This document shows, in pieces, positions 40,401 through 55,000 of a DNA stretch of 64,000 nucleotides (its first letter is position 1; the number at the start of each line of letters is the position of its first letter). The stretch comes from Citrus sinensis (lineage: Eukaryota > Streptophyta > Magnoliopsida > Sapindales > Rutaceae), in the NCBI RefSeq assembly GCF_022201045.2, contig NC_068562.1, positions 7,050,001 to 7,114,000 on the forward strand. The letters run 5' to 3'. Below the pieces are notes generated by a model. It ran no database searches. It was given only the letters and a program-made list of their open reading frames with translations, and was not told the origin of the DNA. Position numbers and translations under genes: made by a program.

Positions 40401-43400
40401 TTTTGCAGGATATTGCTAAATACAAATTGGGTAGCCCAAAGTCTTTTCATTATTTAAATCAATCAAATTGCTATGAGCTGGATGGTGTAAGTGATGCTCA
40501 TGAGTATCTTGCTACCAGAAGGGCTATGGATATAGTTGGAATCAGTGATCAAGAGCAGGTATCTCTTTCTTAAGGTTCAAGATTGTACTTTTTGTTCAAC
40601 TAAATTCTGATATTTTAATTTTTGTTTTTTCAGGAGGCAATTTTCAGGGTTGTAGCAGCAATTCTTCATCTCGGTAATATTGATTTTGCCAAGGGAAAGG
40701 AGATAGATTCTTCAGTCATTAAGGACGAAAAGTCTCGATTCCATCTTAATATGACTGCAGAACTTCTTAGGTTTTTTGCTTCTACTTTTATGGAATACTG
40801 ATCTTGATATCTAAAACCGTGTTTGCTAATAAAGGCTATGTATAGGTGTGATGCTCAGAGCTTAGAAGATGCGCTAATTAAACGTGTAATGGTTACACCC
40901 GAGGAAGTTATTACAAGAACTCTTGACCCTGTTAATGCAGTTGCCAGCAGGGATGCATTAGCCAAAACGATATATTCTCGTTTATTTGACTGGTAATGAG
41001 CTCAGTAAATTATATTTTTTTCCCTTTTTTTCCAATTACATGGATTGAAAAGTGTTTCGCTTAATTTTATAATGTTATTTATATTACTGTGTACAGGATT
41101 GTGGAAAAGATTAACATTTCAATTGGACAAGATCCAGATTCAAAGTCAATAATTGGAGTTCTTGATATTTATGGGTTTGAAAGTTTTCAGTGCAATAGGT
41201 AAGCCACCATTATTTTGACATGCTTATTGTACACTTGGAGGAAGAAATTTTTGTTTCTTTGGGTGTATAATGGCATGAAGAGAGAGGGAGAAGGAAGATG
41301 CTTGGCAGTGAGATAGAGAATAACAAGGGGAAAATTCTTTTTAAAAAGAAAAGAAATGATCGATTGGTTTTGTGCTTTTTTGACAGCTTTGAGCAATTCT
41401 GCATCAACTTCACTAATGAAAAGTTGCAACAGCATTTCAATCAGGTTCTTTATTTAGTCTTTTAATCAGTGCAAGAGGCTAGTTGTTTGAGATTCATAAG
41501 ACTGATTTTTGTATTTGTGATCATATGTTTGCAGCATGTGTTTAAAATGGAGCAGGAAGAATATACTAGAGAAGAGATAAACTGGAGCTACATAGAATTT
41601 ATTGATAACCAAGATGTCTTGGATCTAATTGAAAAGGTTTTAATTTTCCGTGTACTGCCTTTTAACTTAGGATTTGGTGTTTCCTTTCGTTTTTGGCTGC
41701 CTTCAAGGACTTTATACATCTGCTGTTTTACACTTATGTTCTGGTTTCATAAACCATCAGATTTTTATGTCATTATCATTGGAGATCTGATGTGATCAAT
41801 TGTGTTGCATATTTTTGACAGAAACCGGGAGGAATAATTGCACTCTTAGATGAAGCCTGGTATGCTGCTTTGGTTATTTTTCTTCTCTTTGTTTTCAGTT
41901 ATGGAGATTGGAGGCTATTCCTTTCTTAAACTGGTGAAGTTATTTTCCTGGTTGTTTAATGCAGCATGTTTCCAAAGTCTACACATGAAACATTTTCACA
42001 GAAGTTGTACCAGACATTTGCAAAAAAATATCGTTTTTCAAAACCAAAGCTCTCCCGTACTGATTTTACTATATTACACTATGCAGGGGAGGTAAGGATA
42101 TCACATGATTGATACATAAGCCTTTGTTTCAGTTAAGCCGGGATAGTTCATTGCATTGTCATTAGCTTCTGATATCTTTCCATACGTTGAAGGTGACTTA
42201 TCAAGCCAACCACTTTCTGGACAAAAACAAGGATTATGTGGTGGCTGAACACCAAGCTTTGTTGACTGCTGCCAAATGCTCCTTTGTGGCCGGTCTGTTT
42301 CCTCCACTACCAGAGGAATCATCAAAATCATCTAAATTTTCCTCCATTGGTTCTCGTTTTAAGGTAAACTGTGTTTATTCTCCTTTTTAAATTCCCTTGG
42401 TTTGATCAATGTATTATGCACTGGCATGGAATTCAATTAGCAACTTGTTTTGCTGGGGTTCAATATTTGAGCCTCCCTGTTACTAGTCCAAACCTTCAAA
42501 TGACAGGCTTGCTCGTATATTGCTCATGGCATGGTTTTTTTTTTTTCAGTTCACCTTGTTGGTTGTCAAATGTCCATTTGCTTATTGATAATTTGATTAA
42601 TCACCTTTATCTACATTTCAGTTACAACTTCAATCTCTGATGGAGACCTTGAATGCAACAGCACCTCACTACATCAGATGTGTGAAGCCAAATAATGTCC
42701 TAAAGCCTTCTATTTTTGAAAATTTCAATGTTATCCAACAGTTACGCTGTGGTGTAAGTTCATATGCTTCATAATCATCCATCAAGTCTTCAATAAAGGC
42801 TTAGATTGCTTGTTTATTTATTTAATTATTTATTTTTTGGCCCAAGTAACTAGTTTTCTCTTGCACCTTCAGGGTGTTCTTGAGGCAATTAGGATCAGCT
42901 GTGCGGGTTATCCAACTAGACGTACCTTTTATGAATTTGTTAATCGTTTTGGTATACTTGCTCCTGAAGTTTTGGAAGGAAAGTAAGTCCTGTTACCATT
43001 CGTTCGTAATATCTGCTGATTTCTATGTTAGTAGTTGTTAAAGAAATTGTGTGATGTCCATTGTTGAAATTGTTTGATATCACATAGAAGTTCATGCACT
43101 TGCCCTCTTCTTCACAGCTACGATGATCAGGTTGCCTGTCAAATGATTCTTGATAAAAAGGGACTGAAAGGATATCAGGTGATCTGCATTTCCTTTATTC
43201 TCTTCATCATTCCTCGTTCTGCAACTTAATTGGTTTCACTTAATATTTCTGTTCAATAGTGGGTGTTACTTTTTTATTTTTTTAATACAATATCTCTTAT
43301 TGTGTTTCTAGATTTCTCTCTTCATGTATTCACCGTGGAAACTTCTTTCTCTTTTTCACGTGTATACTCATATGTGACAAAGTTTGTTGTTGATGCATGC

Positions 43401-46400
43401 ATGTGTGGCAGATAGGTAAGACAAAGGTTTTCCTGAGAGCTGGTCAGATGGCTGAGTTGGATGCTAGAAGGGCTGAGGTACTGGGAAATGCAGCCCGAAA
43501 AATTCAACGGCAGACCCGCACTTACATTGCTCGTAAAGAGTTTATTTTATTACGAAATGCAGCTGTCATATTGCAATCTTTTCTGCGAGGTATATTCTTT
43601 TGGATTCTGTTAAATATACCTGCTTCAATTTGGTATTGGGTTCCAACTACCTATCTAAACTTATTATTGTACATGTGCTTTATCCGTGTCAATTGAATTT
43701 GTTATTTCCCAAATGAGTTGAAGCTGCACAAATCTTATTTTTGTACTTCAAGTTCCCTAACACAAGAATTTGTCGATGTTGCTGACTAACAACAGTGTAC
43801 TTCCTTGGTGATATGATAAGTCCATTGACTGCATGGTGGTCATAAAGAGTTTGATGTGCAACATTTTCATCTTTTGCAGGTGAAATGGCTCGCAAACTGT
43901 ATGAACAGTTGAGACGAGAAGCTGCAGCTCTGAAGATCCAGACGAATTTCCGGGCATACGTAGCCCAGAGATCCTATTTAACAGTTAGGTCATCTGCCAT
44001 GATATTGCAGACTGGCTTAAGAGCAATGGTTGCACGAAATGAATTTAGGTTAAGGAAGCGAACCAAAGCTGCCATCATCGCCCAGGTAACATCATTGTTC
44101 TGTTACTTGAGTATTTGTTCTTTATTTATGTTAGAGTGCAGGGGAAGCGTAATGTACAACTCATCTTACAGATTGCATTTTACAATTGAGGCTTCTGTTT
44201 CTCAAATAAGATTTAAGTCTTCATTTCTAGTTGTTACAGAACAATTACTAAATCCTTAATTTTTATCTACCTTTCATTTGCAGGCTCAATGGCGCTGCCA
44301 CCAAGCCTATTCTTATTATAAGAAACTTCAAAGGGCAATTATAGTTTCCCAGTGTGGCTGGAGGTGCAGAGTTGCAAGAAGAGAGCTCAGAAAGCTTAAA
44401 ATGGTTGGATTTTAATGCTTATTAATTTTGCATTTATTTGTTTTAAAGTAAGAGCAAGTGCTTACTTTTCATTTACTTAGGCTGCAAGAGAAACAGGAGC
44501 TCTTCAGGAAGCAAAGAATAAGCTTGAAAAGCGTGTGGAGGAACTTACATGGCGTTTGCAAATTGAAAAACGATTACGGGTAGTGTAATTGCATCTTAAA
44601 CTCCCAAAGTCTATATTCTTTGCATCATGCTCATGGGGCTGTATTTTAACTTCATTTTAATTTATTCTGAAACCCAGACTGATCTTGAGGAGGCAAAGTC
44701 CCAAGAAATTGCTAAGTTGCAGGAAGCATTGCATGCAATGCAATTAAGAGTGGACGATGCTAACTCTCTGGTTATCAAAGAACGAGAGGCGGCTCAAAAA
44801 GCCATTAAGGAAGCTCCTCCAGTCATTAAAGAAACTCCTGTCATAATTCAAGATACTGAAAAGATTAATTCTTTAACAGCTGAAGTTGAAAACTTGAAGG
44901 TGAGCCTACTAAGTTGTACGATGATGAAACAGCAATTTGGTTCTGCCTTAATGCTCTGTTGTCATGAGGCATCAATGAGAACCATAGCTCACATAAACTG
45001 CAGGAGAATCATTCCGAGGTCCACTAATAACGGATAATATAGGCCTGCTCATACTAATTTTTTTCTTTTTCCATAAACTGATGCTTTTTAAAAACAATGC
45101 AAGTACATTATATGAGTATTGTTACCACAGGTACTGAATTCACCTCTTGGCACAGAGATCACATTTAAGTACTAGTGATTTGGCTCTACAGATGTTATTA
45201 AAGTTTCAAAAACCTAGATTTACACTTGCGCATAAGGGTTTTAAGTAAGGAAAATTTATTCACACAGAAGTAACATGTGAAATAAGCTGGAGTGGGTTTA
45301 GCTGGCTTAAGGGAATCTTGTTGCAGATGCAGCTGGGAGTGTAGTAAATAACCTTGAATATCTTTTACGTGTACAGGGTTTGTTGCAATCACAAACACAA
45401 ACTGCAGATGAGGCAAAACAAGCCTTTACAGTTTCTGAGGCTAAAAATGGGGAACTGACCAAGAAGCTCAAAGATGCAGAGAAAAGAGTTGATGAGCTTC
45501 AGGATTCTGTTCAGAGGTTTGACATAAATTTCATATCTCCTTAAGCTAGTACCACATTACATTTACAGTAGTCATCTCGATTGTCTCCACACCTCTCTTA
45601 TTGTCATCTTTGTGTCGATGTTTTGTGTTTGAATAGCAAGTTTCACATGTCAAACCTGGGCTTTGCTGGTGAAAAATGTCAAATCTGGTGTTAATTGTTT
45701 TCTTTATCTGTCTCAGGCTAGCAGAGAAGGTTTCTAATTTGGAATCAGAGAATCAGGTGCTCCGCCAACAAGCGCTTGCTATTTCACCTACTGCTAAAGC
45801 TTTAGCTGCACGGCCAAAAACCACAATTATTCAGGTATAAAATTTATTTTCTGCTGGTCATTGGATTTGCACAAGACTGTTAATGAAAATAAATGCTGAG
45901 GTTTCTCTTTGCATTCCAGAGGACTCCAGTGAATGGAAATATTCTAAATGGAGAAATGAAGAAAGTGCATGTAAGAGCTACATGTTGCCACTGGTAATTT
46001 GCTACTTCCAAATGATAAAATACTGAATCTTCTACCTATATTTTCTGGATGTATTAGGATTCTGTACTCACTGTACCCGGTGTACGGGATGTTGAACCCG
46101 AGCACAGGCCCCAGAAAACTCTTAATGAGAAGCAGCAGGTGTGCACTTGTTTATTAATGTGTATATTTTCTTTGCTAGTTTATGCTTCCAAGATGTGTTT
46201 TCTTTTGTCTTAAATCCCGATATTCTTCCCCGGCGCAGGAGAACCAGGACCTTCTAATTAAATGTATTTCACAAGATCTAGGATTCTCTGGAGGAAAACC
46301 TGTTGCTGCTTGTCTAATATACAAATGCCTTCTTCATTGGAGGTCATTTGAGGTTGAAAGGACAAGTATTTTTGACCGTATTATTCAAACAATAAGTGGA

Positions 46401-48827
46401 GCAATAGAGGTAACCTCTAAAATGAACTCTGTTTTGCTAAATTTAATTCTTTTCTTTGGAAAATGAAGTGGACGATACTGTTTTAAATTTATTGTGAATT
46501 TGTATGCCATATATTGATGTTCAAAGTTATTTCCTACCCAAGGTCCATGACAACAATGACAGATTGTCCTATTGGTTATCGAATGCCTCGACGCTGCTGT
46601 TGCTACTTCAGCGTACACTGAAAGCAAGTGGGGCAGCAAGCTTAACTCCACAACGACGCAGATCAACTTCAAGTTCTTTGCTCGGAAGAATGTCTCAAGT
46701 AAGAGATTTATTTTATTTTATTTTTCAGTTTGAGGTTGCTCTGTTGTTGCATGTAGTGTGGCTCGGCAATTCATTGTATTCTCTTATTTTGCATATTTAT
46801 TTATTTCTGATTAAAATTTCAGGGTCTTCGAGCTTCTCCGCAGAGTGCTGGGATCCCGTTCCTTAATAGTCGGATACTTAGTGGACTAGATGACTTGCGA
46901 CAAGTTGAAGCGAAGTATCCGGCTCTGCTTTTTAAACAGCAACTCACCGCCTTCCTCGAGAAGATATATGGAATGATTAGAGATAATTTGAAAAAAGAAA
47001 TCTCCCCATTGCTTGGATTGTGTATCCAGGTATCTGATATGCCTTTGTCCTATATTGATGATCAGAAATTAATTCTGTGTTGCTGGATAAGAGCAATTTC
47101 CCATTTGATTCAATTGTGCACATGCGCTTCTTTCCTCTCATCTGGGAACCTAATGCAATGCACCCTGTATTCTTGGGTCATACATTACAATGCAGGCGCC
47201 TCGGACGTCGCGGGCTAGTTTAATAAAGGGGCGTTCTCAAGCCAATGCTGTAGCTCAGCAAGCTCTGATTGCTCATTGGCAAAGCATTGTGAAAAGCTTA
47301 AATAACTACTTGAAGATAATGAGAGCCAACTATGTGAGTATAAGGGTCAACAACAGTGCCACTGTGATTATTATTATTATTATTGTTGTTATTATTATTA
47401 TATTTTCACTTTCCTCTTTATTATATTAGTCTATTATCATTCTCTTCTACTTATGATTGTGCAGGTTCCTTCATTCTTAATTCGCAAGGTTTTCACACAG
47501 ATATTCTCATTTATCAACGTTCAATTGTTTAATAGGTAAATGCATGGAAAATCCAGTATCTCAATCGTTTTTGCCTTGATACAATATTATAGAATATTGA
47601 ATCCCTTTGAAATTTTGATCTGCAGTCTTCTTTTGCGACGTGAATGTTGCTCATTTAGCAATGGAGAGTTTGTGAAAGCTGGGCTGGCAGAACTGGAACA
47701 GTGGTGCCATGATTCAACTGAGGAGGTAATGTTAGTTAATCTTTTGTAATCTTTGTTTGTTTTTGTCCATCTCATACTGACACCTGTGACCCCTTCAGTT
47801 TGCAGGTTCAGCCTGGGATGAATTGAGGCATATTAGACAAGCAGTTGGTTTTCTGGTTTGTTTCTAAGCTTGCTTTTTCACTTCGGTGTTCTTATTTTCC
47901 CTGATGCTGCTTATGAACCTCTGTTCCTTAAATTTTTGTGACTGATCAGGTCATTCATCAGAAGCCGAAGAAGACCTTGAAAGAAATAACAAATGATCTT
48001 TGCCCGGTGAGTAACTTCACTAGCTTGAATACGTATTCGATCCCACTGCAACATCTCATACCCCAAACCTCTCCTTTATCTGTATGTCTGTATCTACTTA
48101 CGCTCTTTCAATTATTCTGTTTTCAGGTTCTTAGCATACAACAATTGTACAGGATCAGTACAATGTACTGGGATGACAAATATGGTACACACAGTGTATC
48201 TTCAGAGGTAAGTTGTAAATTACTGATTATCAGTTGTGCAATCTTCATTTCCGTTTCAAGGTTGTTGCTAACATTAAACAGATTGAAAACCATATTTCTT
48301 ATCGTGGTTTACCTTCTATGTGTGAATATGAGATAACACTTTTACTCCACAGCTCCCTTCATTATAACTCTTCTACTTTTCCGTTTGTTTTAAACCAACT
48401 TTTCCCATAATGTGTCAAACAACGATCATCTTTTCTTTACCAAATTTTAATTTTGGATTTGTTTTCTTGTTCACCACCAGATTTATCTATAATAATTTCA
48501 ATAAATCTTTAACTGCAGGTAATCTCAAGTATGAGAGTGATGATGATGGATGAGTCAAACAATGCTGTCAGCAGTTCGTTTTTATTGGATGACGACTCAA
48601 GGTAATGGTTTCCAACAATTACATACGTTAATATGAATTCTGGATTTCATGCATTTCCATGGCTGTAGACCAAGAATGTGCTTTTCTTTTCCCCCATATG
48701 CAGCATTCCATTCACGGTGGATGATATTTCCAAGTCAATACAGCAAATAGAGATAGCTGATATCGATCCTCCACCCTTGATCCGTGAGAACTCAGGCTTT
48801 ACATTCTTATTACAACGATCAGAATGA
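37422..48827 (+). CDS. Class XI myosin heavy chain (myosin-17/XI-K-like), 39 coding exons
   Basis: Actin-based motor that moves organelles and drives cytoplasmic streaming. The first coding exon is only the ATG (37422-37424); the second starts at 38383 ([16 protein letters not shown]). Further exons: 39100-39243, 39366-39511, 39626-39782, 39929-39987, 40115-40274, 40409-40558, 40634-40770, 40846-40992, 41097-41198, 41387-41444, 41535-41636, 41822-41859, 41965-42091, 42193-42363, 42622-42753, 42873-42982, 43118-43178, 43412-43589, 43880-44085, 44284-44403, 44481-44579, 44678-44899, 45377-45516, 45717-45834, 45920-45970, 46058-46138, 46239-46409, 46543-46698, 46823-47029, 47196-47333, 47465-47535, 47626-47725, 47799-47855, 47950-48006, 48127-48207, 48519-48601, 48704-48827. 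All joins are in phase and give 1,530 residues. Domains: SH3-like N-terminus, P-loop GESGAGKT at 156-163, LDIYGFESF relay region, six IQ motifs (about 730-880), coiled coil (about 880-1070), globular tail with DIL domain, and C-terminus [15 protein letters not shown] as in XI-K. No lesion seen. Confidence 0.93.
47370..47402 (+). repeat. ATT trinucleotide microsatellite in a myosin intron
   Basis: Run of ATT units interrupted by one GTTGTT, in the intron after the exon ending at 47333. Confidence 0.85.
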
Positions 48828-51276
48828 TAACAAGCAATTATATTTCCTTGCCAGCACTCTTGTCAACTTTCCTGTTGCTGATTTTCTGAACCTGGAAGAT
48901 GAAGTGCTGCAAAACCTGTGCATATACATATAGCTTTCTACATTTCATTTTGTAATATATTATTAGTTTCTCATGATCAAACACCAGGTTGGTTCATTCT
49001 TTTTGCATTTCATATTTGAGAGCTGTGCTTCTGGTTCTTTTTTGGCCATTTCGATTCTCCTATTATATGTTATCAGTAATTGATTGTAATTTGTAACAGT
49101 GGCCACATTTTATAGGCCTAATACAAACTGTATTAAAGTCTGTATAATTTGGTGTTACCACAAGCGGCTTTTAAGTATCTTCAAGTATTCTGTGTTCTTT
49201 CAATTGCTAAAATATTGATGACTTATCCCATATATTGTCAACATTGATAGTCAACAATCAAAAGGTAATGGAGATGAATATGTTAGGAAGAGAAAAAACA
49301 ATCCAAAAGAGAAGATGACTTTAGATGGCATCTAATTTTAATAAGATTTCTTTTATGGACGATTTGGGGCTGTTTTAAGGTTACAATAACAGTTTCCGCA
49401 CCTCCTTCCCGATTCCTATGGGCCGGGGACCAATATGATATGTTTTCAGGTACTAAGGATCGTTGTCTGATTTTTAACTGACTTGCTTTGCGATACTTTT
49501 TTCTTGTCGAGGAGCTCCATGATATTTTCTTAAATACTTATGTCTGGGCCCTAATTTTTTTATGTTTAGTGAAACAAGTTATGGTTGGTAAATCTATTTG
49601 TACTTGTTAGGCCGTCGATTTTTATTCCTTTTAAATTTTCATACAAATTATAACCAATACAAATAGGTATATTCATTTGAAGTCTCAGGTGGTGTTTATT
49701 TCTTGGATTAGGGTATCAAAATTGAAAATTAAAATTATTGACGGCGATTAATTTATAAAATAAAGGTGGGAATCAGAATTGTAGATCTAACCTAAATTTG
49801 AAAATGGAGAATGAGAAATTAATCGAATCAATCTCTCATTCCCTAAATTTTTTATTTTGTTCCCATTACATTTTTATTATTTTCAAATTCCCCTCAATCA
49901 CCTCCGGTCATTTTTGCATTTTGGTTCCTACGGAATTTATGAAATATCCAAAAGTTTGTATAATTTACAAGTAGGTCCTTTATTATTTAATAATAATAAT
50001 AATAATGAAATTAATTATAATAAATTATTATTAGTAAACTTTATTAATTTATTAATTTAATTGTTATTATTACTGCCATTAATCACATTAATATTATTTT
50101 AAATTTATTATTATTATCTATTATTAGTATTGTCAATAATGTCGTCATTATTATTATTAAAATATACTTAATTATTTTAATTATTTTAGTTGTTGTTATT
50201 ATTATTTTAATTAATATCATAATAATAATAACAATGTTGTTATTATCATTTTAATATTATTTTATTAAAATTTATTTATTTATTTTATTTACTATTTACT
50301 ATTATTTAAATGTTATTTTTATTAAATTAAATTGAATTTATTTTATTATTTTTATTCATAATGTCATTTAAATAATAATAAATGAAATAATAAATTTTAA
50401 CAATATTAATATTAATAAAATAATAAAGTTAATAAATAACATTAAAATAATAATGACATTATTATTATTATATTATATTATATTTATTTTTAATTTTTAT
50501 TATTTTTATTAATATTATCATCATCATTATTATTATTATTTATTAATTTTATTATTTTAATGAATATTATTGTCATTATTATTGAGGATATTTTAGTAAT
50601 TTGTAACAATTAAATTTATTCTGATTTCGATTACAAGATAAAGTAAACACGTTAATGACAATTCAACTCATTTTAATTTCAATTCCTACAGTTCAAGTAA
50701 ATAACTTATTTTAATTCTTATTTTTCATTTTAATTCCAGCTTATTCTCATTTTTTCCCATTCTGATTATAACTTATTCCGATTCTAATTTAATAAACGCA
50801 ACATCAAACTTGAAAAATAAGAGAAAGAGATATTTATCATTTAACTAAAAAGTATTTTTCTTCCATTTCAATATCTAAAGTATCCTTTATCATTAGTTAC
50901 ATAATCTCTTATATTATTATCTCTAACACATACGCAAAGATGTATCGACTTAGTTTAAGATTTTAGATTTTATTAAGTCCGAAAAAGTTATTAAATTATA
51001 TGATTTAATAGTATAACGTCATAATACTATTAAATCATAGAATTTAATAATTTTTTCAGATTTTAACAAATTTAAAATCTTAAATTAGAACACTTTTTTT
51101 TTTTTTAAATACCGAGGATTTTTTTGAAGAATATAAATCTTATGTGAAATAAATACAAATCTTGAGGACTGTATGAATAATATCCCTATTTGAAAACGGA
51201 AATCCGACCCACCGACTCGCGCCACCTTAACCGTGTAGTCTGAAAATTATATATGACTAGAAAAAGAACCGCTGCA
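48828..51276. other. Spacer between myosin XI and midasin
   Basis: Myosin 3' region (to about 49180), then AT-rich DNA without a gene. The middle is the trinucleotide-rich block listed separately. The right end must hold the midasin promoter. Confidence 0.6.
49978..50590. repeat. Degenerate ATT/AAT-rich low-complexity block (about 600 bp)
   Basis: Almost pure A+T made of ATT, TTA, AAT and TAA words with short perfect runs and occasional GTC/CAT interruptions. It looks like an old expanded trinucleotide microsatellite. It could behave as a matrix-attachment region; this is speculation from composition. Confidence 0.8.
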
Positions 51277-51290
51277 AAACCCTAAACCCT
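51277..51290 (+). promoter_or_regulatory. Telo-box (AAACCCTAAACCCT) upstream of midasin
   Basis: Two tandem AAACCCT units, a perfect plant telo-box, about 715 bp before the start codon. It sits in the likely promoter or first leader exon (a leader intron probably lies between about 51380 and 51972). Telo-boxes near the transcription start are an established mark of plant translation and ribosome-biogenesis genes, which fits midasin. Confidence 0.7.
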
Positions 51291-52003
51291 GTGCTGAGTT
51301 GCTGAAGGAGTAGGGAACGAACCGTGAAAAGAAAGACAAAGTCCAAGAAACTGAATCAGTCTCTTAAAACTGAAATTTTGGTTAGTTTTCGGTTCACTTT
51401 TAATCTTTAAACTCTGTTTGAATCCCGGGAAAAATTAATTTGTTTCCAAAAAATTTTCCCAGTAAACTTTACTCCTCTGGACTCACCTCTTCTTCGCAAG
51501 CTCTAGCGTTTTCTGGATATTCTTAATTAAAAAAAAAAAGCGAATTTTTAGTTCAAGTGAAAATCAAAATTTAACGTATAAGTTAGTTGTTTTGTCTACT
51601 TATTTAAGAGAAGCTGTATCCTTCAGGTTGCTTTTAATGAACAGCTGCATAACGTTTTTAGTGTTTTTTCTTCTTCCTTTTTTTTAAAGATAAAATGGGT
51701 AATGTTTGTCCATGAAATTTTCTGCGAAGTTGAATTTTCTTTTTTGGTTTGTTAGTTTTGTAGGGAATCTATGAGAATTGAATTTCAGCTGAAAATTATT
51801 GGCCTTTTCACCTGGTTTCTTTTTGTCTATTTAGTGTCATTTCTCTGCTATTGATAATATGTTATTTGGTGATGTGCTGTTTTAACCCGAGAAAAGAGAA
51901 TTGTATTTGGATTGTATGTTACTGTCATTAGAATTGTAAACAAAACTTATCACACAATTTGACTACCTGTAGGTTTGTAGATACATATTATCTTGAGTTA
52001 TAA

Positions 52004-55000
52004 ATGGCAATTGATGGGAGTTTCAGTCTTGAATCTGCACTGGAGAGATTTCTTGCCCGGTGCCCCAAGGTTGGGGGTCTACGACATTTTGAGTCACTTG
52101 TTAGAAAGGTACTTTTTGTCGCTTTTTCATTTGGCTCTTGCGAAATTTGAAGTAAAGAAGTGAGACACAGAGGAAAAGGAAAGATGAAAAGCAATTGATA
52201 TTTAAAATCTGACTTTCTGTCCGAGGACAATGTTTTAACTCACTACCCATGGAAATATAGAAGATTTGAAAATATTAGGTTTCATAATTTTATCTTCCAA
52301 GTTATGTTGCTCGGTTTGTAGCAATTATTTTATTTGTGCCGATGCTGCAAACTGTAGCTTTTTATGGTGTTATTTATTGAAATATGCTTTTTTGGATTTG
52401 GTTTATAAGGGTAACAAGGTCACAGAAGAAGAGGTAGTGAATTCAGTGGCAGAGCTATCATTGCACCCTCATTATACGATCCCATTGCTGGGGTGTTTCC
52501 GGCCAATAGCACAGAAGATAGTGGATAGAGCTGTCGATTTGCTTCATCATGTGTCTGATGACCTAAGGTCAAATTCGGATGAGCAAGGAGAAGATTCTGG
52601 ATATCTTGGTGATGCAGAAGTTGTTGCTGTCATTCAGTTTCATGTTAATAGTAGGAGTGGGTTGCGACTTCATGAGCTTGCTTGCTTGGCCTTCTGTCGG
52701 GTGCTTGATTTGGCCCCTTGTTTGTTGGAGTAATATTTCCATCTCCTTATAATCTACTGCATCTGCATCTGTTAATTGCGGAGAAATGAAAGTAACACAA
52801 AACATAGCGAGTGGATCTATTAAATGCGTTTCTTTTGAATGAATTTCCTTTTTGTTTGTAATATTTAATATAAAAAAAAGAAGAAGAAGAAAAGAAAAGA
52901 GAAATCTTCTTGCGCGTTTGGAGAAGCATGGGTGAGTTTTCCTTCATAGTAGTTTAACACAAACCGGGTGAGAAGTGTTTGTAAATCATGAGCTGAACCA
53001 GACCAAATTTTGATTTATAGGCATCACATTTTGTTTCACTAGTTAAAGCATCTTAAATATGAGATAATTCTTGGTAGAAATAATTAGTCCTACCCATGCA
53101 CCAACTTAATCTTTAAGCCCAATATATCTGTGGTCGTCTTTTTCTCATGACGTAGCCATTTTTGGACTCAGGGGTCTCATTATGTTTGATACTATTTTTC
53201 ATCTTTAATAGAAGTATTTCTCTTTTTTTTTGGGGGGGGGGGGGGGGGGCTCAGAGTTCTCATTATGTTCACGCCTTACTGAAGAAGCATTGAAGTTCTA
53301 ATTTGATTATTTATTTCTTGTAAAGTGTGGATCCCATTTTTGGCATGGCTGACTAAATTGTGTAAACACTGTTGTCTTTGTTTGGCTTTTATAACCAAGT
53401 CAAAGACTTACTGAACTCTTTATATTAGATCGCTCCACTGGTAGGTTTGGATTATTGATCCTTTTCATTTGGTTTCATATGTAGCACTTGCATCTTATGT
53501 GCACACATCCTCAAGTGAAAACAATTTGGAATTTGTGATAATTCCTCAAGTATGGTAACTCCTCAAGGAATTATGTAAATTATTTATTTCACCAATATTC
53601 TGATTTTTCCTGTATAATTTACTTTCTCACAATCATATGCTGACATCATGGATTTTAAATTAATGAACTTATCTCCAATCAATGGTATTGTTGAATTTAC
53701 CACATGATTATAAGAAATACAATTTTAAATTTAACATATTCTTCATTATGCTTGTGCTTGAATTGTGCTTCTCTGATTGCAGGTCTGTATTAAGATACTT
53801 TAAATTTGCTCCACCTCCTTTTGAACGTTTGATGAAAAGAACAGTCCCTGAGTTGTCTTCAAGGGTATGTACACTATTGTTTTGATTTCTTTGTAAAGTA
53901 AAACCTTGATAAATTAATGCTCGATAAATTTGACTTGTTAATTAATTAATGTTTACTTAATCAATATATTTTTCTTGCCCTTAAGGATGTTGATATATCA
54001 AGGTTTTACTCTATCGGTATGATTTAAACTTCACACGCATCATGTTGGTTAGTATGCCTGATGTGGATTGTTAATCTGGCAACGTTTGCCTCACTTCCTT
54101 GATGTTTATTACTTTTATAAATATTTTATTTTGGAGCATGTGAATTGTCATGCTGCCTACTCTCCCAAGGACTACCTTTTTAATTAAAGATTGTCAAATT
54201 TAATTGTAAAATTGATTGGTCAAGAACATTCAGTGAACTGTTTTAGAGTTTCTTGTGGATTTGGTAGTTTATGCCTCCCTTGATACTATAATGTCCTGCT
54301 GAGTCATCATTTGTATAAGACATTTGCCTAGTCCGAGACTTTTTATAGAAATAAGGTCAGGTTTGTAAATTTTTGTCCTTGCTCCTTAAGTATCATTTAA
54401 GTAGATCAGACTTCTAAAAAAACTTGCAGTTTGCAGTGTGTTCTTGTTGAGATACACACACACACACACACACTTAGGAACAAAATAAATATAATAGATG
54501 TAGGAATTATACGTAGAGGAGGTTTAGGATTAGAAATTTGGTTAAAAGAAATAAAGCCTTGCTTGGTAAGTGGCTATGGAGATTTCCTTTGGAAGTTAAC
54601 TCCTTTTGGTATCTAGTCATTAAAAGTAAGTATGGCATGCATAAAAATGGGTGGAATACTGCTGATGTTAATAGAGGATCCGGTAGAGGTCATTGGGTGT
54701 ATATGTCAAAGGGTAGAGCTGCTTTTTTGTCAAATAATAAGTTAGCTATTGGTAGTGGGCAGAAAATTAGATTATGAGCGAATGTTTGGGTGGGAGAGAG
54801 GATGTTTAGTTGAGATTGACGCAGCAATTCTGCCATTATTTTAGTCATTTCTTTTGGAAATTTATCAATCTTCTTGCTCTTGGGTGATTTACTGTTTCTG
54901 TTATTGGCTTTCAGGTTGTAAGTCATTACCTGAATGCTGCTAGGATATCTTACCGCTTCCTCATAATTAACACTGAGATTCTCTCAAAACTTTGGGATTG

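Noticed and set aside
49978..50590. A gene or ncRNA in the ATT/AAT-rich block
   Set aside because: Composition is almost pure A+T simple repeat with no structure beyond short trinucleotide runs.
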